Assembly: GCA_949293255.1 (NCBI GenBank)
Contig: CASFCL010000005.1
Coordinates: forward strand, 1-64,000
Length of the DNA: 64,000 nt
DNA from: an uncultured bacterium
GTDB taxonomy: Bacteria; Bacillota_I; Bacilli_A; RFN20; CAG-826
Direction of reading: 5' to 3'
In this document: positions 53,384 through 62,414 of the stretch, piece after piece
How the letters are laid out: every line of letters begins with the position of its first letter
Position numbering within the stretch: position 1 is the stretch's first letter
Translations under genes and position numbers: made by a program
The notes under the pieces: generated by a model
Seen by the model: only the letters and a program-made list of their open reading frames with translations
Databases searched by the model: none
What the model was told of the DNA's origin: nothing

Positions 53384-54151
53384 ATGTCAATCATTATTAA
53401 ATCTCCCCGCGAGATTGCTTTAATAAGAGAGTCTGGGAAAGTTGTTAGCGAAGTATTCGCTTTCCTTAGAGAAAAAACTAAACCAGGTATCTCGACTTAT
53501 GAACTTGATAAGATGGTTGGAGAGTTCATACGTTCAAAAGGCGGAATCCCATCTTCATATCACTATGGAGGATTCCCAGGAAATATCTGTATCAGCGTAA
53601 ATGACACCCTCTTACATGGTATTCCTTCAAAAAAGATTATTCTTAAAGAAGGCGATATCGTAAGTTATGATGTTATGGTTACATTAAACGGTTATGTAGC
53701 TGATGCATGTCGAACCATGCCGGTGGGCAAGATTAGTGAAAATGCACAAAGATTGATGGATACAGCAAAAAAATGCTTCGTCAATGCAGTGAAGATAATC
53801 AAGCCCGGTATTCACATCGGAGATATTTCTGAAATAATTGAGAAGACTGCTCATGAAGCTGGCTATACTTGTACTGATCTATATACAGGTCATGGAGTAG
53901 GTAGAGAAGTTCATGAAGATCCTTACGTACCTAACGTTGGTAAAAAAGGACAAGGACCACTCCTTAGAAAAGGAATGACAATTGCAATTGAACCAATGTT
54001 AAATGAAGGTAAAGTAGAACTCGTTACGATGAAAGATAATTGGACTGTAAAAACAAAAGATGGAAAACTTAGTGCCCATTATGAAAATACAGTAGCAATT
54101 ACTGATGATGGATATGAAATACTCACATTAGAAGAAAAAGAGGAGATTTAA
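53384..54151 (+). CDS. map: Methionine aminopeptidase type I
   Basis: Removes the initiator Met. 255 residues: HYGGFPGNICISVNDTLLHG, the metal Asp pair in YDVMVTLNGYVADACRT, GHGVGREVHEDPYVPN and the Glu in TIAIEPMLNEGK. A metal His and Glu complete the site. infA starts on the next base after its stop. Confidence 0.97.
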   Translation: MSIIIKSPREIALIRESGKVVSEVFAFLREKTKPGISTYELDKMVGEFIRSKGGIPSSYHYGGFPGNICISVNDTLLHGIPSKKIILKEGDIVSYDVMVTLNGYVADACRTMPVGKISENAQRLMDTAKKCFVNAVKIIKPGIHIGDISEIIEKTAHEAGYTCTDLYTGHGVGREVHEDPYVPNVGKKGQGPLLRKGMTIAIEPMLNEGKVELVTMKDNWTVKTKDGKLSAHYENTVAITDDGYEILTLEEKEEI

Positions 54152-54370
54152 ATGGCAAAACAAGATGTAATAACCGTTGAGGCGGTAGTTGTAGAAGCAT
54201 TACCAAACACAAATTTTAAAGTAAAGCTTGAAAATGATGTCGTCATCCATGCCACTGTTTCAGGTAAAATCCGTATGCATTACATACGCATATTACCTGG
54301 TGATAAAGTTGACGTCGAACTATCCCCTTATGATTTAAACAATGGCAGAATCGTCTATCGTCATAAATAG
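54152..54370 (+). CDS. infA: Translation initiation factor IF-1
   Basis: A 72-residue OB-fold factor that binds the A site of 30[41 protein letters not shown] and [12 protein letters not shown] are standard. AGGAG lies in the map end. Confidence 0.98.
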   Translation: MAKQDVITVEAVVVEALPNTNFKVKLENDVVIHATVSGKIRMHYIRILPGDKVDVELSPYDLNNGRIVYRHK

Positions 54371-54393
54371 ACAAATTTGAAGGAGGAAAGTTT

Positions 54394-54507
54394 ATGAAAG
54401 TAAGACCCTCAGTAAAACCTATGTGCGACAAGTGCAGAGTTATCAAAAGACATGGTAAAGTCATGGTCATTTGCTCTAACCCAAAGCACAAACAAAGACA
54501 AGGTTAA
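54394..54507 (+). CDS. rpmJ: Ribosomal protein L36
   Basis: A 37-residue 50S protein: [20 protein letters not shown], then [17 protein letters not shown]. The Cys3-His zinc site (C-x2-C, C, H) is intact. GGAGGA precedes ATG. It lies between infA and rpsM as expected. Confidence 0.98.
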   Translation: MKVRPSVKPMCDKCRVIKRHGKVMVICSNPKHKQRQG

Positions 54508-54527
54508 TTTTTGGAGGAAATTAAATT

Positions 54528-54902
54528 ATGGCACGTATTGTCGGTGTTGATGTACCAAATGAAAAGGTAGTTGTAGTTGCTTTAACTTACGTCTACGGCA
54601 TTGGTTTATCAACTTCTCAAAAAATCTTAGCTAAGCTTGGAATTGATGAAGGAAAAAGAGTCAAAGATCTTAGTGAAGATGAATTAACAAAAATCAGAGC
54701 TGAAGTAGCTCATTATAAAGTTGAAGGTGACCTTAGAAGAGAAGTCATGCTCAACATTAAACGTCTTCAAGAAATTGGATGCTACCGCGGAATTAGACAT
54801 AGAAGGGGACTTCCAGTTAGAGGACAAAGAACAAAAACTAACGCTCGTACTCGTAAAGGTCCACGTAAGACTATTGCGAATAAGAAGGAAGCAGTTAAAT
54901 AG
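54528..54902 (+). CDS. rpsM: Ribosomal protein S13
   Basis: 30S head protein of 124 residues. [38 protein letters not shown], and the basic end [20 protein letters not shown] are standard. GGAGG precedes ATG. Confidence 0.98.
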   Translation: MARIVGVDVPNEKVVVVALTYVYGIGLSTSQKILAKLGIDEGKRVKDLSEDELTKIRAEVAHYKVEGDLRREVMLNIKRLQEIGCYRGIRHRRGLPVRGQRTKTNARTRKGPRKTIANKKEAVK

Positions 54903-54920
54903 TTGGGAGGTAGATAGAAT

Positions 54921-55310
54921 ATGGCAAAGAAACAAACCACCCGTAAAAAGAAAATTAAAAGAGCTTATACGAAGGGTGTCGCTCACATTCATGCATCTTT
55001 CAACAATACTATCGTCACAATCACTGATGAAAAAGGTAATGTTATTGCATGGTCTAGCTCAGGTGTATTAGGATTTAAAGGAGCTAAGAAATCTACTCCA
55101 TTTGCAGCTCAAGGTGCTGCTGAAGCAGCAGCTAAAGCAGCTGTTGATCAAGGAATTAAAACTGTTGATGTCGATGTTAAAGGACCAGGTGCTGGTAGAG
55201 AATCAGCAATTAGAGCCCTTGCAACCGCAGGTTTAACAATTACATCAATCGTTGATACAACACCAATTCCACACAATGGATGCCGTCCACCAAAACGTCC
55301 ACGTGGTTAA
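54921..55310 (+). CDS. rpsK: Ribosomal protein S11
   Basis: 30S platform protein of 129 residues: [40 protein letters not shown] and [18 protein letters not shown] at the C-terminus. GGGAGG precedes ATG. Confidence 0.98.
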   Translation: MAKKQTTRKKKIKRAYTKGVAHIHASFNNTIVTITDEKGNVIAWSSSGVLGFKGAKKSTPFAAQGAAEAAAKAAVDQGIKTVDVDVKGPGAGRESAIRALATAGLTITSIVDTTPIPHNGCRPPKRPRG

Positions 55311-55329
55311 TAAAAGGAGGACTTAATCA

Positions 55330-56325
55330 ATGGAAGATTTCGAACTTAAAATTGCACATCCATTCGAAAAAACTGAATTCAGAATTGAACTTTCAGAAGA
55401 CGATGGAAAATATGCAAAAATCGTTTGCGAACCACTTGAAAGAACTTTCGGTCATACATTAGGAAACGCTATGAGAAGAACTCTTCTCCAAGCTATTCCT
55501 GGTACAAGTGTTTACGCTATTGAAGTCGAGGGTGCTGTACATGAATTCTCAGCCTTAAAAGGTGTTGAAGAAGACTTAACTCAAATTATTCTTAACTTAA
55601 AAGACTTAGTTTTAAAATCAGATACTATCGGCGAAGGAACATATGAATGCTCAGTAGATTTTAAAGGTCCAAGAACCTTTGTCGCTGGCGATTTAGATCT
55701 TCCTACAGGACTTGAAGTTGTCAATCCAGAACTCGTCATTGCTCATATTGCTGAAGGTGGAGAACTCCACATGCACATCCATATGAAAAATGGTAGAGGA
55801 TTTGCAACTAGTGAAGAAAATAAGACTCTTAATGTACTTCCTGTTGGTGCAATTGCCACCGATTCAAACTATAGCCCTGTTACAAGAGTCAATTATACAG
55901 TAGAAGAAACTCGTGTTGGACACGATCCACGTTTCGACAAACTCATCTTAGAAGTTTGGACAAATGGCGGAGTTTCCTCTAAAGATGCAGTCGCTATTGC
56001 AGCAAAAATGCTTGTCAATGGCTTCTCAAATTTCTTAAAACTTAATGACAAATTTGCTAATATTTCACTTGAAAAAGAGGCAGTCGAAACTTATGAACCT
56101 CAATTTGAGAATCTCTCAATTGAAGATCTTGATCTCTCAGTTAGATCATATAACTGCTTAAAGAGAGCTAATATTCAAACCGTTGCTGAATTAACTCAAA
56201 AGAGTGAATCAGAAATGATGAAAGTTAGAAATCTCGGTAAGAAATCATTAAAAGAAGTCAAAGATAAACTTGAAGCAAAAGGTTTAAGTTTTAAAGAAGA
56301 CAAAAATGATGAAATAGGAGATTAG
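55330..56325 (+). CDS. rpoA: RNA polymerase alpha subunit
   Basis: Assembly platform of RNA polymerase. 331 residues: N-terminal domain with EPLERTFGHTLGNAMRRTLL and VEGAVHEFSALKGVEEDL, C-terminal domain with LSVRSYNCLKRANIQTVAEL and VRNLGKKSLKEVKDKLEAKG, which contacts UP elements and activators. GGAGG precedes ATG. Confidence 0.98.
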   Translation: MEDFELKIAHPFEKTEFRIELSEDDGKYAKIVCEPLERTFGHTLGNAMRRTLLQAIPGTSVYAIEVEGAVHEFSALKGVEEDLTQIILNLKDLVLKSDTIGEGTYECSVDFKGPRTFVAGDLDLPTGLEVVNPELVIAHIAEGGELHMHIHMKNGRGFATSEENKTLNVLPVGAIATDSNYSPVTRVNYTVEETRVGHDPRFDKLILEVWTNGGVSSKDAVAIAAKMLVNGFSNFLKLNDKFANISLEKEAVETYEPQFENLSIEDLDLSVRSYNCLKRANIQTVAELTQKSESEMMKVRNLGKKSLKEVKDKLEAKGLSFKEDKNDEIGD

Positions 56326-56328
56326 TTT

Positions 56329-56724
56329 ATGCAAATCGGTAGAAAAAATGTTCATGGTAAGGGTGGTGTCAGATTTAAAACCCCTTACACTTCATCAAAA
56401 CAAAAAGCTCAAGTAAGAAACCTTTGCACTGAACTTGTAATTTTTGAAAAAGTAACTGTTACTCGTTCAATGGTTAAAGATGTTATCAAAACATTTGACC
56501 ACTTGGTAACTCTTGCAAAAAGAGGCGATCTTCATTCAAGAAGACAAGCTGCTAGTATTTTAAGAAAATATAATTTAGCTAGTGATGTAGATGCATTAAA
56601 TAAATTATTTACAGAATTAAAAGACAGATTTGCTAGTAGAAACGGTGGATACTTAAAGGTCTACAAACTTGAAAATAGAAAAGGAGACAATGCTCCTGTA
56701 AGACTTCTTACTTTAGCAGATTAA
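56329..56724 (+). CDS. rplQ: Ribosomal protein L17
   Basis: 50S protein of 131 residues near the exit tunnel. YTSSKQKAQVRNLCTELVIF, VTRSMVKDVIKTFDHLVTLA and the RLLTLAD ending fit. It starts a little differently from most L17 (QIGRKNVHGKGGVRFKTPYT rather than MAYRKLGR). Last gene of the alpha operon. Confidence 0.96.
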   Translation: MQIGRKNVHGKGGVRFKTPYTSSKQKAQVRNLCTELVIFEKVTVTRSMVKDVIKTFDHLVTLAKRGDLHSRRQAASILRKYNLASDVDALNKLFTELKDRFASRNGGYLKVYKLENRKGDNAPVRLLTLAD

Positions 56725-56740
56725 TTTGTGAAAAAGTAAA

Positions 56741-56773
56741 AACAAGCATCAGATTCTCCTGATGCTTGTTTTG
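56741..56773 (+). terminator. Terminator of the ribosomal supercluster
   Basis: Arms AACAAGCATCAG/CTGATGCTTGTT, six-base loop, then TTGTTTTT. It lies 17 bases after rplQ. Confidence 0.9.
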
Positions 56774-56791
56774 TTTTTAAAAGAATATTTT

Positions 56792-57436
56792 ATGGAACAA
56801 ACTAAATTTATTGTTTTCGATTTAGATGGGACGTTATGTAATACAATAATTGGCCTTTTTAATGCTAGTAAAGACTATTTTAAGGCCAAGAATTTAGAAT
56901 TCAATTATACTTTAGATGATATTAAATCATTTATTGGAAATGGTGCTAGGAAGCTATTTCAAAGACTATTAAAATCCGATACAATCGATGAAAATGAATA
57001 TCAAGAATACTTAAAATATTATTTACAAGATCAATATGTTTCTAGATTATATCCTAATGTTAGAAAAACATTATTAGAATTAATTTCTAGAGGGTATAAG
57101 TTATTAATTTATTCAAATAAACCAAATAATTTACTTCAACCATTAGTAAGTTATAAATTTAAAGGAATTGAGTTTATACATATTCAAGGTCAAGATGATA
57201 ACTATCCATGTAAGCCTGATCCAACTTTACTTAATATAATCTTAAATAAGCATGAACTAGATTCTAAATATGGATATTATGTAGGTGATAGCTACGTAGA
57301 TGTATTAACAGGTAAAAATGTTAATCTTAAAACGATAGTGGTAAAATATGGTTATGGTGATTTAGCTAAAATCAAAGAAACAAAACCTGACGTCATTATC
57401 AAAAATTTTAAAGAATTATTAGAGGTAATTAAGTAA
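56792..57436 (+). CDS. HAD-family hydrolase, phosphoglycolate-phosphatase-like
   Basis: About 214 residues. Motif I FIVFDLDGTLCNT, motif II LLIYSNKPNN, motif III/IV YYVGDSYVDVLTGKN. Helical cap of the Gph type (FIGNGARKLFQRLL). Start ATG 56792; the longer frame begins inside the rplQ terminator. Its stop overlaps the next ATG by one base. Substrate unknown. Confidence 0.85.
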   Translation: MEQTKFIVFDLDGTLCNTIIGLFNASKDYFKAKNLEFNYTLDDIKSFIGNGARKLFQRLLKSDTIDENEYQEYLKYYLQDQYVSRLYPNVRKTLLELISRGYKLLIYSNKPNNLLQPLVSYKFKGIEFIHIQGQDDNYPCKPDPTLLNIILNKHELDSKYGYYVGDSYVDVLTGKNVNLKTIVVKYGYGDLAKIKETKPDVIIKNFKELLEVIK

Positions 57437-57768
57437 TGAGCGAAAAAGAAGAATTACTATTTGGACTTAAAAGATGGATGCAAAAAGCAGTTAAATATAG
57501 CACTGATTTTGAATCTTTTGATGACTTTTTAGATAGTGAACTTCATTTTGACGCAGTTTGTTATTGTTTTGAAATGGTTAGTGAAATCTCTAATAACTTA
57601 ATCAAATATCAAGACGTTATTGATACATATAAAAGCATTGATTTTGATGTTTTAACAAATCTTAAACAAAACATCTATAAAGGAGATAATATCAATTTAA
57701 GTGCATTTGAAGCTTATTTAGAAATTATCTTTCCAGATTTTTTAAAAGCATTAATAGGAGGTAAATAG
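57436..57768 (+). CDS. HepT-like (DUF86-like) protein without the RNase motif
   Basis: A 110-residue helical protein. The layout W/M-x-x-A-V-x-Y...F-x-x-F-x-x-D-x-x-x-x-D-A-V resembles the HepT/DUF86 fold: FESFDDFLDSELHFDAVCYC, then FEMVSEISNNLIKYQDVIDT. The R-x4-H-x-Y catalytic motif of HepT toxins is absent (the region reads LKQNIYKGDN), and no MntA nucleotidyltransferase lies next to it. It is probably not a toxin. It is coupled to the HAD gene and closely followed by spx. Assignment is by pattern only. Confidence 0.5.
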   Translation: MSEKEELLFGLKRWMQKAVKYSTDFESFDDFLDSELHFDAVCYCFEMVSEISNNLIKYQDVIDTYKSIDFDVLTNLKQNIYKGDNINLSAFEAYLEIIFPDFLKALIGGK

Positions 57769-57770
57769 TA

Positions 57771-58214
57771 ATGGTAACAATTTATACATCACCAAGTTGT
57801 TCAAGTTGTAGAAAAGTAAAGAAGTGGTTTGATGAACAACATATTCCTTATAAAGAAAAAAATATATTTACTTCTGTTTTAGATGTTAATGAATTAAAAA
57901 GAATTTTAGAATTAAGTGAAAATGGAACCGATGATATCATCTCAAAAAGAAGCAATATTATTAAAGAACAAAAGGTTGATATCGACTCTATGACAGTCAA
58001 TGAACTTCTTGAATTCATTAAAAAGAACCCATCAATTTTAAAAAGACCAATCATGGTTGACGATCGTAGAATTAAGGTTGGATACAATTCAGAAGAGATT
58101 AGAACATTCCTTCCAGCTGCTAGAAGAATGGCAGAATTATTCTGCTCGCATCGAGAAGCTAGAGAATGTTGCGATGGTTGCTCAGATTGTGACTGTAACA
58201 AAAAATCTTCATAA
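57771..58214 (+). CDS. spx: Spx-family regulator (ArsC-like fold) with Cys-rich tail
   Basis: Stress regulator that binds the RNA polymerase alpha C-terminal domain. The redox CxxC is C10-C13 in TSPSCSSCRK; RPIMVDDRRIKVGYNSEEIR is the typical Spx C-terminal block. The protein is 147 residues, a little longer than B. subtilis Spx (131), with an added tail holding six Cys (CSHREARECCDGCSDCDC). The tail might bind metal or sense thiol stress. GGAGG precedes the start. Confidence 0.9.
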   Translation: MVTIYTSPSCSSCRKVKKWFDEQHIPYKEKNIFTSVLDVNELKRILELSENGTDDIISKRSNIIKEQKVDIDSMTVNELLEFIKKNPSILKRPIMVDDRRIKVGYNSEEIRTFLPAARRMAELFCSHREARECCDGCSDCDCNKKSS

Positions 58215-58266
58215 ATATTGGGGTTTTGCAAGGTTTTTTAGAAAATAATCAAGTTTTACAAAATTA

Positions 58267-58290
58267 AAAGGATGCAAATTGCATCCTTAT
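58267..58290 (+). terminator. Terminator after spx
   Basis: AAGGATGCAA and TTGCATCCTT form a perfect hairpin with no or little loop slack, followed by ATTTTTATTTTT. The A-rich flank on the other side could also serve the convergent CYTH gene. Confidence 0.75.
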
Positions 58291-58314
58291 TTTTATTTTT
58301 TATTCTTAATTAAA

Positions 58315-58899
58315 TTATTTTTTAATTGTTTCTAAGGCTCTAGTTTGTTTTGATTTTAAATTATCAACGTAAACAATTCCGACCTCTTCACAGATTGCTT
58401 GAAGTTGTGCACGAGCTTTATCTAATGCATTACCTTCAACCTCAAGTTCGTAGTCAACGATACCGTTATATTCATTTTTATCGATAGCTACTTTTTTAGT
58501 TAAATCGTCATCTTCAATTTCAATACGATGAGTTGAAAGTTTTGCTAAGATTCTTAAATCTTCAACTTTAACCCCAAACATCTTTACGAATTCTTTAATT
58601 GTTCCATCTGGGAATTCTTTTGTTCTAGATAATTTTCTATATGATTCTCTTGTGATGCTTTGATCTTTTTCAAGAAGACCTTCAGCCATGGGTGCTTTTA
58701 AAGTAAGCTTATAAGAATTTTCAAGATACCTAATTCTTAAACCTATTCCAAGTGACTTTAAAAATAAATCTTCAGTATCAATATAATAGTTAATTTGATC
58801 GTATTCTTTTGATACTTCATCTTCATAGTAATGTACGATTTTATCGTATTCTTCTTTAGTGATTAATGCTTTTGCTTCAATTTCAATATTAGCTGCCAT
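58315..58899 (-). CDS. CYTH-domain protein (YjbK-like)
   Basis: A 194-residue member of the CYTH triphosphate-tunnel family. The ExExK signature is E6-E8-K10 in NIEIEAK. RIRYLENSYKLTLKAP, KEFVKMFG, HRIEIEDDDLTKKVAIDKNE and YELEVEG give further charged tunnel strands. Substrates are polyphosphates or nucleoside triphosphates. In Bacillus yjbK lies near spx and the NAD kinase gene, and the same set recurs here. AGAGGA precedes ATG. Confidence 0.88.
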   Translation of the reverse strand: MAANIEIEAKALITKEEYDKIVHYYEDEVSKEYDQINYYIDTEDLFLKSLGIGLRIRYLENSYKLTLKAPMAEGLLEKDQSITRESYRKLSRTKEFPDGTIKEFVKMFGVKVEDLRILAKLSTHRIEIEDDDLTKKVAIDKNEYNGIVDYELEVEGNALDKARAQLQAICEEVGIVYVDNLKSKQTRALETIKK

Positions 58900-58958
58900 A
58901 ATTACAAAATCCTCTTGAAATATGATACAATAATTAAGCGAATATTTAAAGAAACGTT

Positions 58959-59726
58959 ATGAAATTTTTTAAAACAGTAATTATTGGCGATAGCAAAACA
59001 AAAGAGTTAGAAAAAGAATTAATTCATCTTCTTGAAAAGGAAGGTTATATTCAGAATAATGAAAATTTTGATTTTATAATTTCAATTGGTGGAGATGGAA
59101 CTTTTTTAAGAACTGTACAAGATTATTATGAAAAAGATCCTTTATTTATTTCAATCAATATGGGAAATCTTGGCTATCTTTGTGAGTTTGAAGGAAATGA
59201 AATTGATAAAGTAGTTAAATTACTTAAAAATCCTTTAATTAAGGAGATTTCTTTATTAGAAGGAAATTATGAAAATGAAAATTTTTATGCTTTGAATGAA
59301 ATTAGAGTAGAAGCAACTCATGGTAGTTCAATTAAGTTTGATGTAAAAATTAATGATACATTTTTAGAAACAATTAAAGGCGATGGCTGCTTAGTTTCTA
59401 CTTCAATAGGAAGTAGTGGCCTTGCTAGAAGTTTAGGTGGAAGCTTAGTTGATAACGAAATTGAAATGTTAGAGTTTGTTGAAAAAGCACCTATTGAAAA
59501 CAAAACATATCAATCCATTAGATCACCATTTGTTTTAAATAAGGAAAAAGTCATTTCCATTTGTAATATTAAGGATAAGTTTGCAATTGCTTATGATTGT
59601 AAATATAAAGAATTTGAAAAAATGAATGGAGATATTACTATTAAATTATCAAATAAGAAAATAAGAATATTAAAAAATGCGGAAAGTAATTATATTTTAA
59701 AAACCAGGAGGGCTTTCTTAGGATGA
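58959..59726 (+). CDS. nadK: NAD kinase
   Basis: Phosphorylates NAD to NADP. 255 residues: SIGGDGTFLRT with GGDGT at 44-48, NMGNLGYLCEF (NxGxxG block), ALNEIRVE and the diphosphate-binding DGCLVSTSIGSSGLARSLGG are standard. TGATACAAT (58923-58931) is a possible extended -10. The stop overlaps the next gene's start by 4 bases. Confidence 0.95.
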   Translation: MKFFKTVIIGDSKTKELEKELIHLLEKEGYIQNNENFDFIISIGGDGTFLRTVQDYYEKDPLFISINMGNLGYLCEFEGNEIDKVVKLLKNPLIKEISLLEGNYENENFYALNEIRVEATHGSSIKFDVKINDTFLETIKGDGCLVSTSIGSSGLARSLGGSLVDNEIEMLEFVEKAPIENKTYQSIRSPFVLNKEKVISICNIKDKFAIAYDCKYKEFEKMNGDITIKLSNKKIRILKNAESNYILKTRRAFLG

Positions 59727-60115
59727 AAAATTACACTGTTTTCCTTGATCAAACACAAATTTTAACAATATGTTTAGTAGTTTCAATTGTAGTAGTAGTT
59801 GGAACATTAGTTACTTTTTTATTACTTAAAAAGTTTAATAAACTTCCTTTTAAGAGTAATAAAAAAGTAGAAAAGAAAGCCGAATTTAAAATTGAAAATA
59901 ATGATGAATTACTTGCAACTTTTGGTGGGAAAGAAAATATTGAACAAGTTGAATTAAAAGGTTCAAGACTTAGCATTCAATTAAAAGATATGAATTTATT
60001 TAGCAAAGAAAAAATAAAAGAATTCGGTATTGATAGAATTCTTTTAATGTCTAATAAAATTATTTTAATTGGTGAAGGTGTTAACTCAATCTTTAATTGC
60101 ACCAAGATTGATTAA
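59723..60115 (+). CDS. Membrane-anchored PTS EIIB-like domain lacking the catalytic Cys
   Basis: A 130-residue protein. A membrane segment at about residues 12-35 and a basic linker precede a domain patterned like glucose-family EIIB: ELLATFGGKENIEQVELKGS, RLSIQLKD and IKEFGIDRILLMSNKIILIG. EIIB has N-I-x-x-V-x-x-C-x-T-R-L-R; here K-G-S-R-L-S replaces it, so the phospho-Cys is missing and phosphotransfer is not expected. The start overlaps nadK. The 3' end overlaps convergent maf by 30 bases. Confidence 0.7.
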   Translation: MKNYTVFLDQTQILTICLVVSIVVVVGTLVTFLLLKKFNKLPFKSNKKVEKKAEFKIENNDELLATFGGKENIEQVELKGSRLSIQLKDMNLFSKEKIKEFGIDRILLMSNKIILIGEGVNSIFNCTKID

Positions 60116-60658
60116 ATCTTTTTCGATTTCTTCAAGAGGAAATCCCATTACATTATAGTAAGATCCGTTTATCTCTTTTATTAAATGATAATCTGAATCA
60201 TCTTGAATTCCATAGCTTCCAGCTTTATCTAAAACTTTTTCATTTTGAATATATTTTTTAATAAGTTCGTCACTTAATTTGTTAAAAGTAACCTTTGTTA
60301 CAACAGCTTTTTTAATTAACTTGTCTTTATAAATAATAGTGTACCCACTTATTACTTGATGAGTTTGTCCACTTAACATTTTAAGCATATTAAAGGCGTG
60401 ATCTAAGTTGTGTGGCTTACCTAAAATACTATTTTCTAAATATACAACTGTATCACAAGAAATTATTAAATCTTGGGGTTTAGCAATGTTTTTGATTGAA
60501 TTTGCCTTGTTTTCTGATTGAATAAGAGGAAAATCAAAAGGGTTATCTAACTCTAAATCATGTTCTTCATAAAGAGGTTTGATAATCTTAAAATCAGGTA
60601 CTAATTTTTTTAAAAGTTCAATTCTTCTAGGAGAAGTAGAACACAATATAATATCCAT
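60086..60658 (-). CDS. maf: Maf-family nucleoside triphosphate pyrophosphatase
   Basis: A 190-residue cytoplasmic house-cleaning pyrophosphatase for modified or non-canonical nucleotides. ILCSTSPRRIELLKKL at 4-19, ISCDTVVYLENSILGKP near residue 65 and GSYGIQ near residue 155 are the Maf blocks. It starts 2 bases from the rnj stop and has no promoter of its own. Confidence 0.93.
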   Translation of the reverse strand: MDIILCSTSPRRIELLKKLVPDFKIIKPLYEEHDLELDNPFDFPLIQSENKANSIKNIAKPQDLIISCDTVVYLENSILGKPHNLDHAFNMLKMLSGQTHQVISGYTIIYKDKLIKKAVVTKVTFNKLSDELIKKYIQNEKVLDKAGSYGIQDDSDYHLIKEINGSYYNVMGFPLEEIEKDLINLGAIKD

Positions 60659-60659
60659 T

Positions 60660-62354
60660 TTATTTAACGTTTGAAGTGACTCTATTCATGATTAAAGGAA
60701 TAATCATTGGATTTCTTTGAGTCTTTCTAAAGAAGTATCTACTAACAACACTTCTAACTGTGTTTTTAATATCATTAAAGGTAACTTTTTTAGAAGCAAA
60801 TAATTCATTTAATGCATCAGTAATTTGAGTTGAAGCGTGTCTAGTAAGATGATCTTCATAAGGACCATAACTAACAAAACCAACAGTAATTACTTTTGGT
60901 GAACCGATGATAATATTTTGTTTACTATCTAAAGTGATAAGGACAGAAACCATTCCGTCATCTTGTAAAATTTTGCGGTCGCGAATAACAGCAGTTGACA
61001 CACCATTTATATCGTATCCATCGATATAAATATCTTCTGCTAAAATTCTATCTCCATCGCGAATCTTATGATTTTCTAAAATTAATGTGTCACCATTTCC
61101 TAAAACAAAGATGTTTTCTCTAGGAATTCCGATTGTAGTAGCTAAATCAGCGTGCATTTTTAACATATGGTATTCACCATGAGCAGGCATGAAATATTTT
61201 GGTTGGAAAAGTTTAAGATTCATTCTTAATTCTTGTCTTGATGGGTGACCAGAAGAGTGGATATCGCTAAATACAGAATTTGTAATGACATCTGCTCCTA
61301 ATTTTGTTAATTGGTTAACAACTTTTTGAATTGAAGCACCATTTCCTGGAATAGGAGAAGAAGAAAAGACAACAGTATCACCTGGAGTAACTTTTAAACC
61401 TTTAAAAGTTCCATTAGCAATTCTACTTAAAGCAGCCATTTGCTCACCTTGGCTTCCTGTACAAAGAATTAAAATCTCGCTATCTTTCATTGATGGAATA
61501 TCTTCAACATTCTTAATTAATGAGGTAGGAATTTTGATATAACCAAATTTTCTAGCACATTCAACAGTATTAATCATACTTCTTCCAACAATAACAACTT
61601 TTCTATTATGGTTAATCATACAATTGATGATTTGTTGAATTCTTGAAACGTTACTTGAGAAGGTAGAAACAATTAATCTACCTGGAGCTCTATCAAAAAT
61701 ATCGTTAATTGAGTTTAAAACGTTTCTTTCTGATGGTGTCCAACCTTCTTTTTCAGCGTTAGTAGAGTCTGCAAGTAATAAATCAACACCTTCTTGACCC
61801 ATATTAGCAATTTTATAAAGTTCAATATCAGGTCCAACAGGAGTTAAATCGATTTTAAAGTCACCAGTTGTAACAATTCTTCCTTCGCTTGTATCTATAC
61901 AAATTCCAAATGAATCTGGAATAGAGTGAGTAACTCTAAAGAAATTAACTGTAAATTCGCTAATTTCAAATGTAGTATTTTCATCAATTTCGACAATTTT
62001 CACAGCTTCTTTTATCTTATGATCTTCAAGTTTTTGGCGGATTAAAGCAGCAGCAAGTTTTGGAGCGTAAATTACTGGAATTTTTACAGTCTTGACTAAA
62101 AAAGGAATAGCACCAATATGGTCTTCATGACCATGAGTAATAAGCAGTGCTCTAATTTTCATTTGGTTTTCTTTTAAGTGTTGATAATTTGGAATGACAT
62201 AATCAACACCAACTAAATCATCTTCAGGGAATTTAACACCTGCATCGATAATAATTAAACTGTAGTCAGATTCAATGCAATATGTATTTTTTCCAACTTC
62301 TCCAAGGCCTCCAAGAGCATAAATTTTAATAGGATTATATTTATTTGCTGCCAT
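60660..62354 (-). CDS. rnjA: Ribonuclease J
   Basis: Metallo-beta-lactamase/beta-CASP ribonuclease with 5'-3' exo and endo activity, central in mRNA turnover of Firmicutes. 564 residues: YALGGLGEVGKNTYCIESD, zinc motif LITHGHEDHIGAIPFL near residue 75, TTGDFKIDL, STNAEKEGWTPSE, beta-CASP STFSSNVSRIQQ and HSSGHPSRQEL, PAHGEYHML. RnjA or RnjB cannot be fully told apart by eye. AAGGAGGA precedes ATG. A strong promoter lies upstream. Confidence 0.95.
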   Translation of the reverse strand: MAANKYNPIKIYALGGLGEVGKNTYCIESDYSLIIIDAGVKFPEDDLVGVDYVIPNYQHLKENQMKIRALLITHGHEDHIGAIPFLVKTVKIPVIYAPKLAAALIRQKLEDHKIKEAVKIVEIDENTTFEISEFTVNFFRVTHSIPDSFGICIDTSEGRIVTTGDFKIDLTPVGPDIELYKIANMGQEGVDLLLADSTNAEKEGWTPSERNVLNSINDIFDRAPGRLIVSTFSSNVSRIQQIINCMINHNRKVVIVGRSMINTVECARKFGYIKIPTSLIKNVEDIPSMKDSEILILCTGSQGEQMAALSRIANGTFKGLKVTPGDTVVFSSSPIPGNGASIQKVVNQLTKLGADVITNSVFSDIHSSGHPSRQELRMNLKLFQPKYFMPAHGEYHMLKMHADLATTIGIPRENIFVLGNGDTLILENHKIRDGDRILAEDIYIDGYDINGVSTAVIRDRKILQDDGMVSVLITLDSKQNIIIGSPKVITVGFVSYGPYEDHLTRHASTQITDALNELFASKKVTFNDIKNTVRSVVSRYFFRKTQRNPMIIPLIMNRVTSNVK

Positions 62355-62414
62355 ATTTTCTTAAAAAATCCTCCTTAACTACAAAAATTGTGCGTATTTA
62401 CATTTTCTAGCACG

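Noticed and set aside
57436-57768. HepT-MntA toxin-antitoxin pair
   Set aside because: The RNase motif is missing and there is no nucleotidyltransferase partner on either side.
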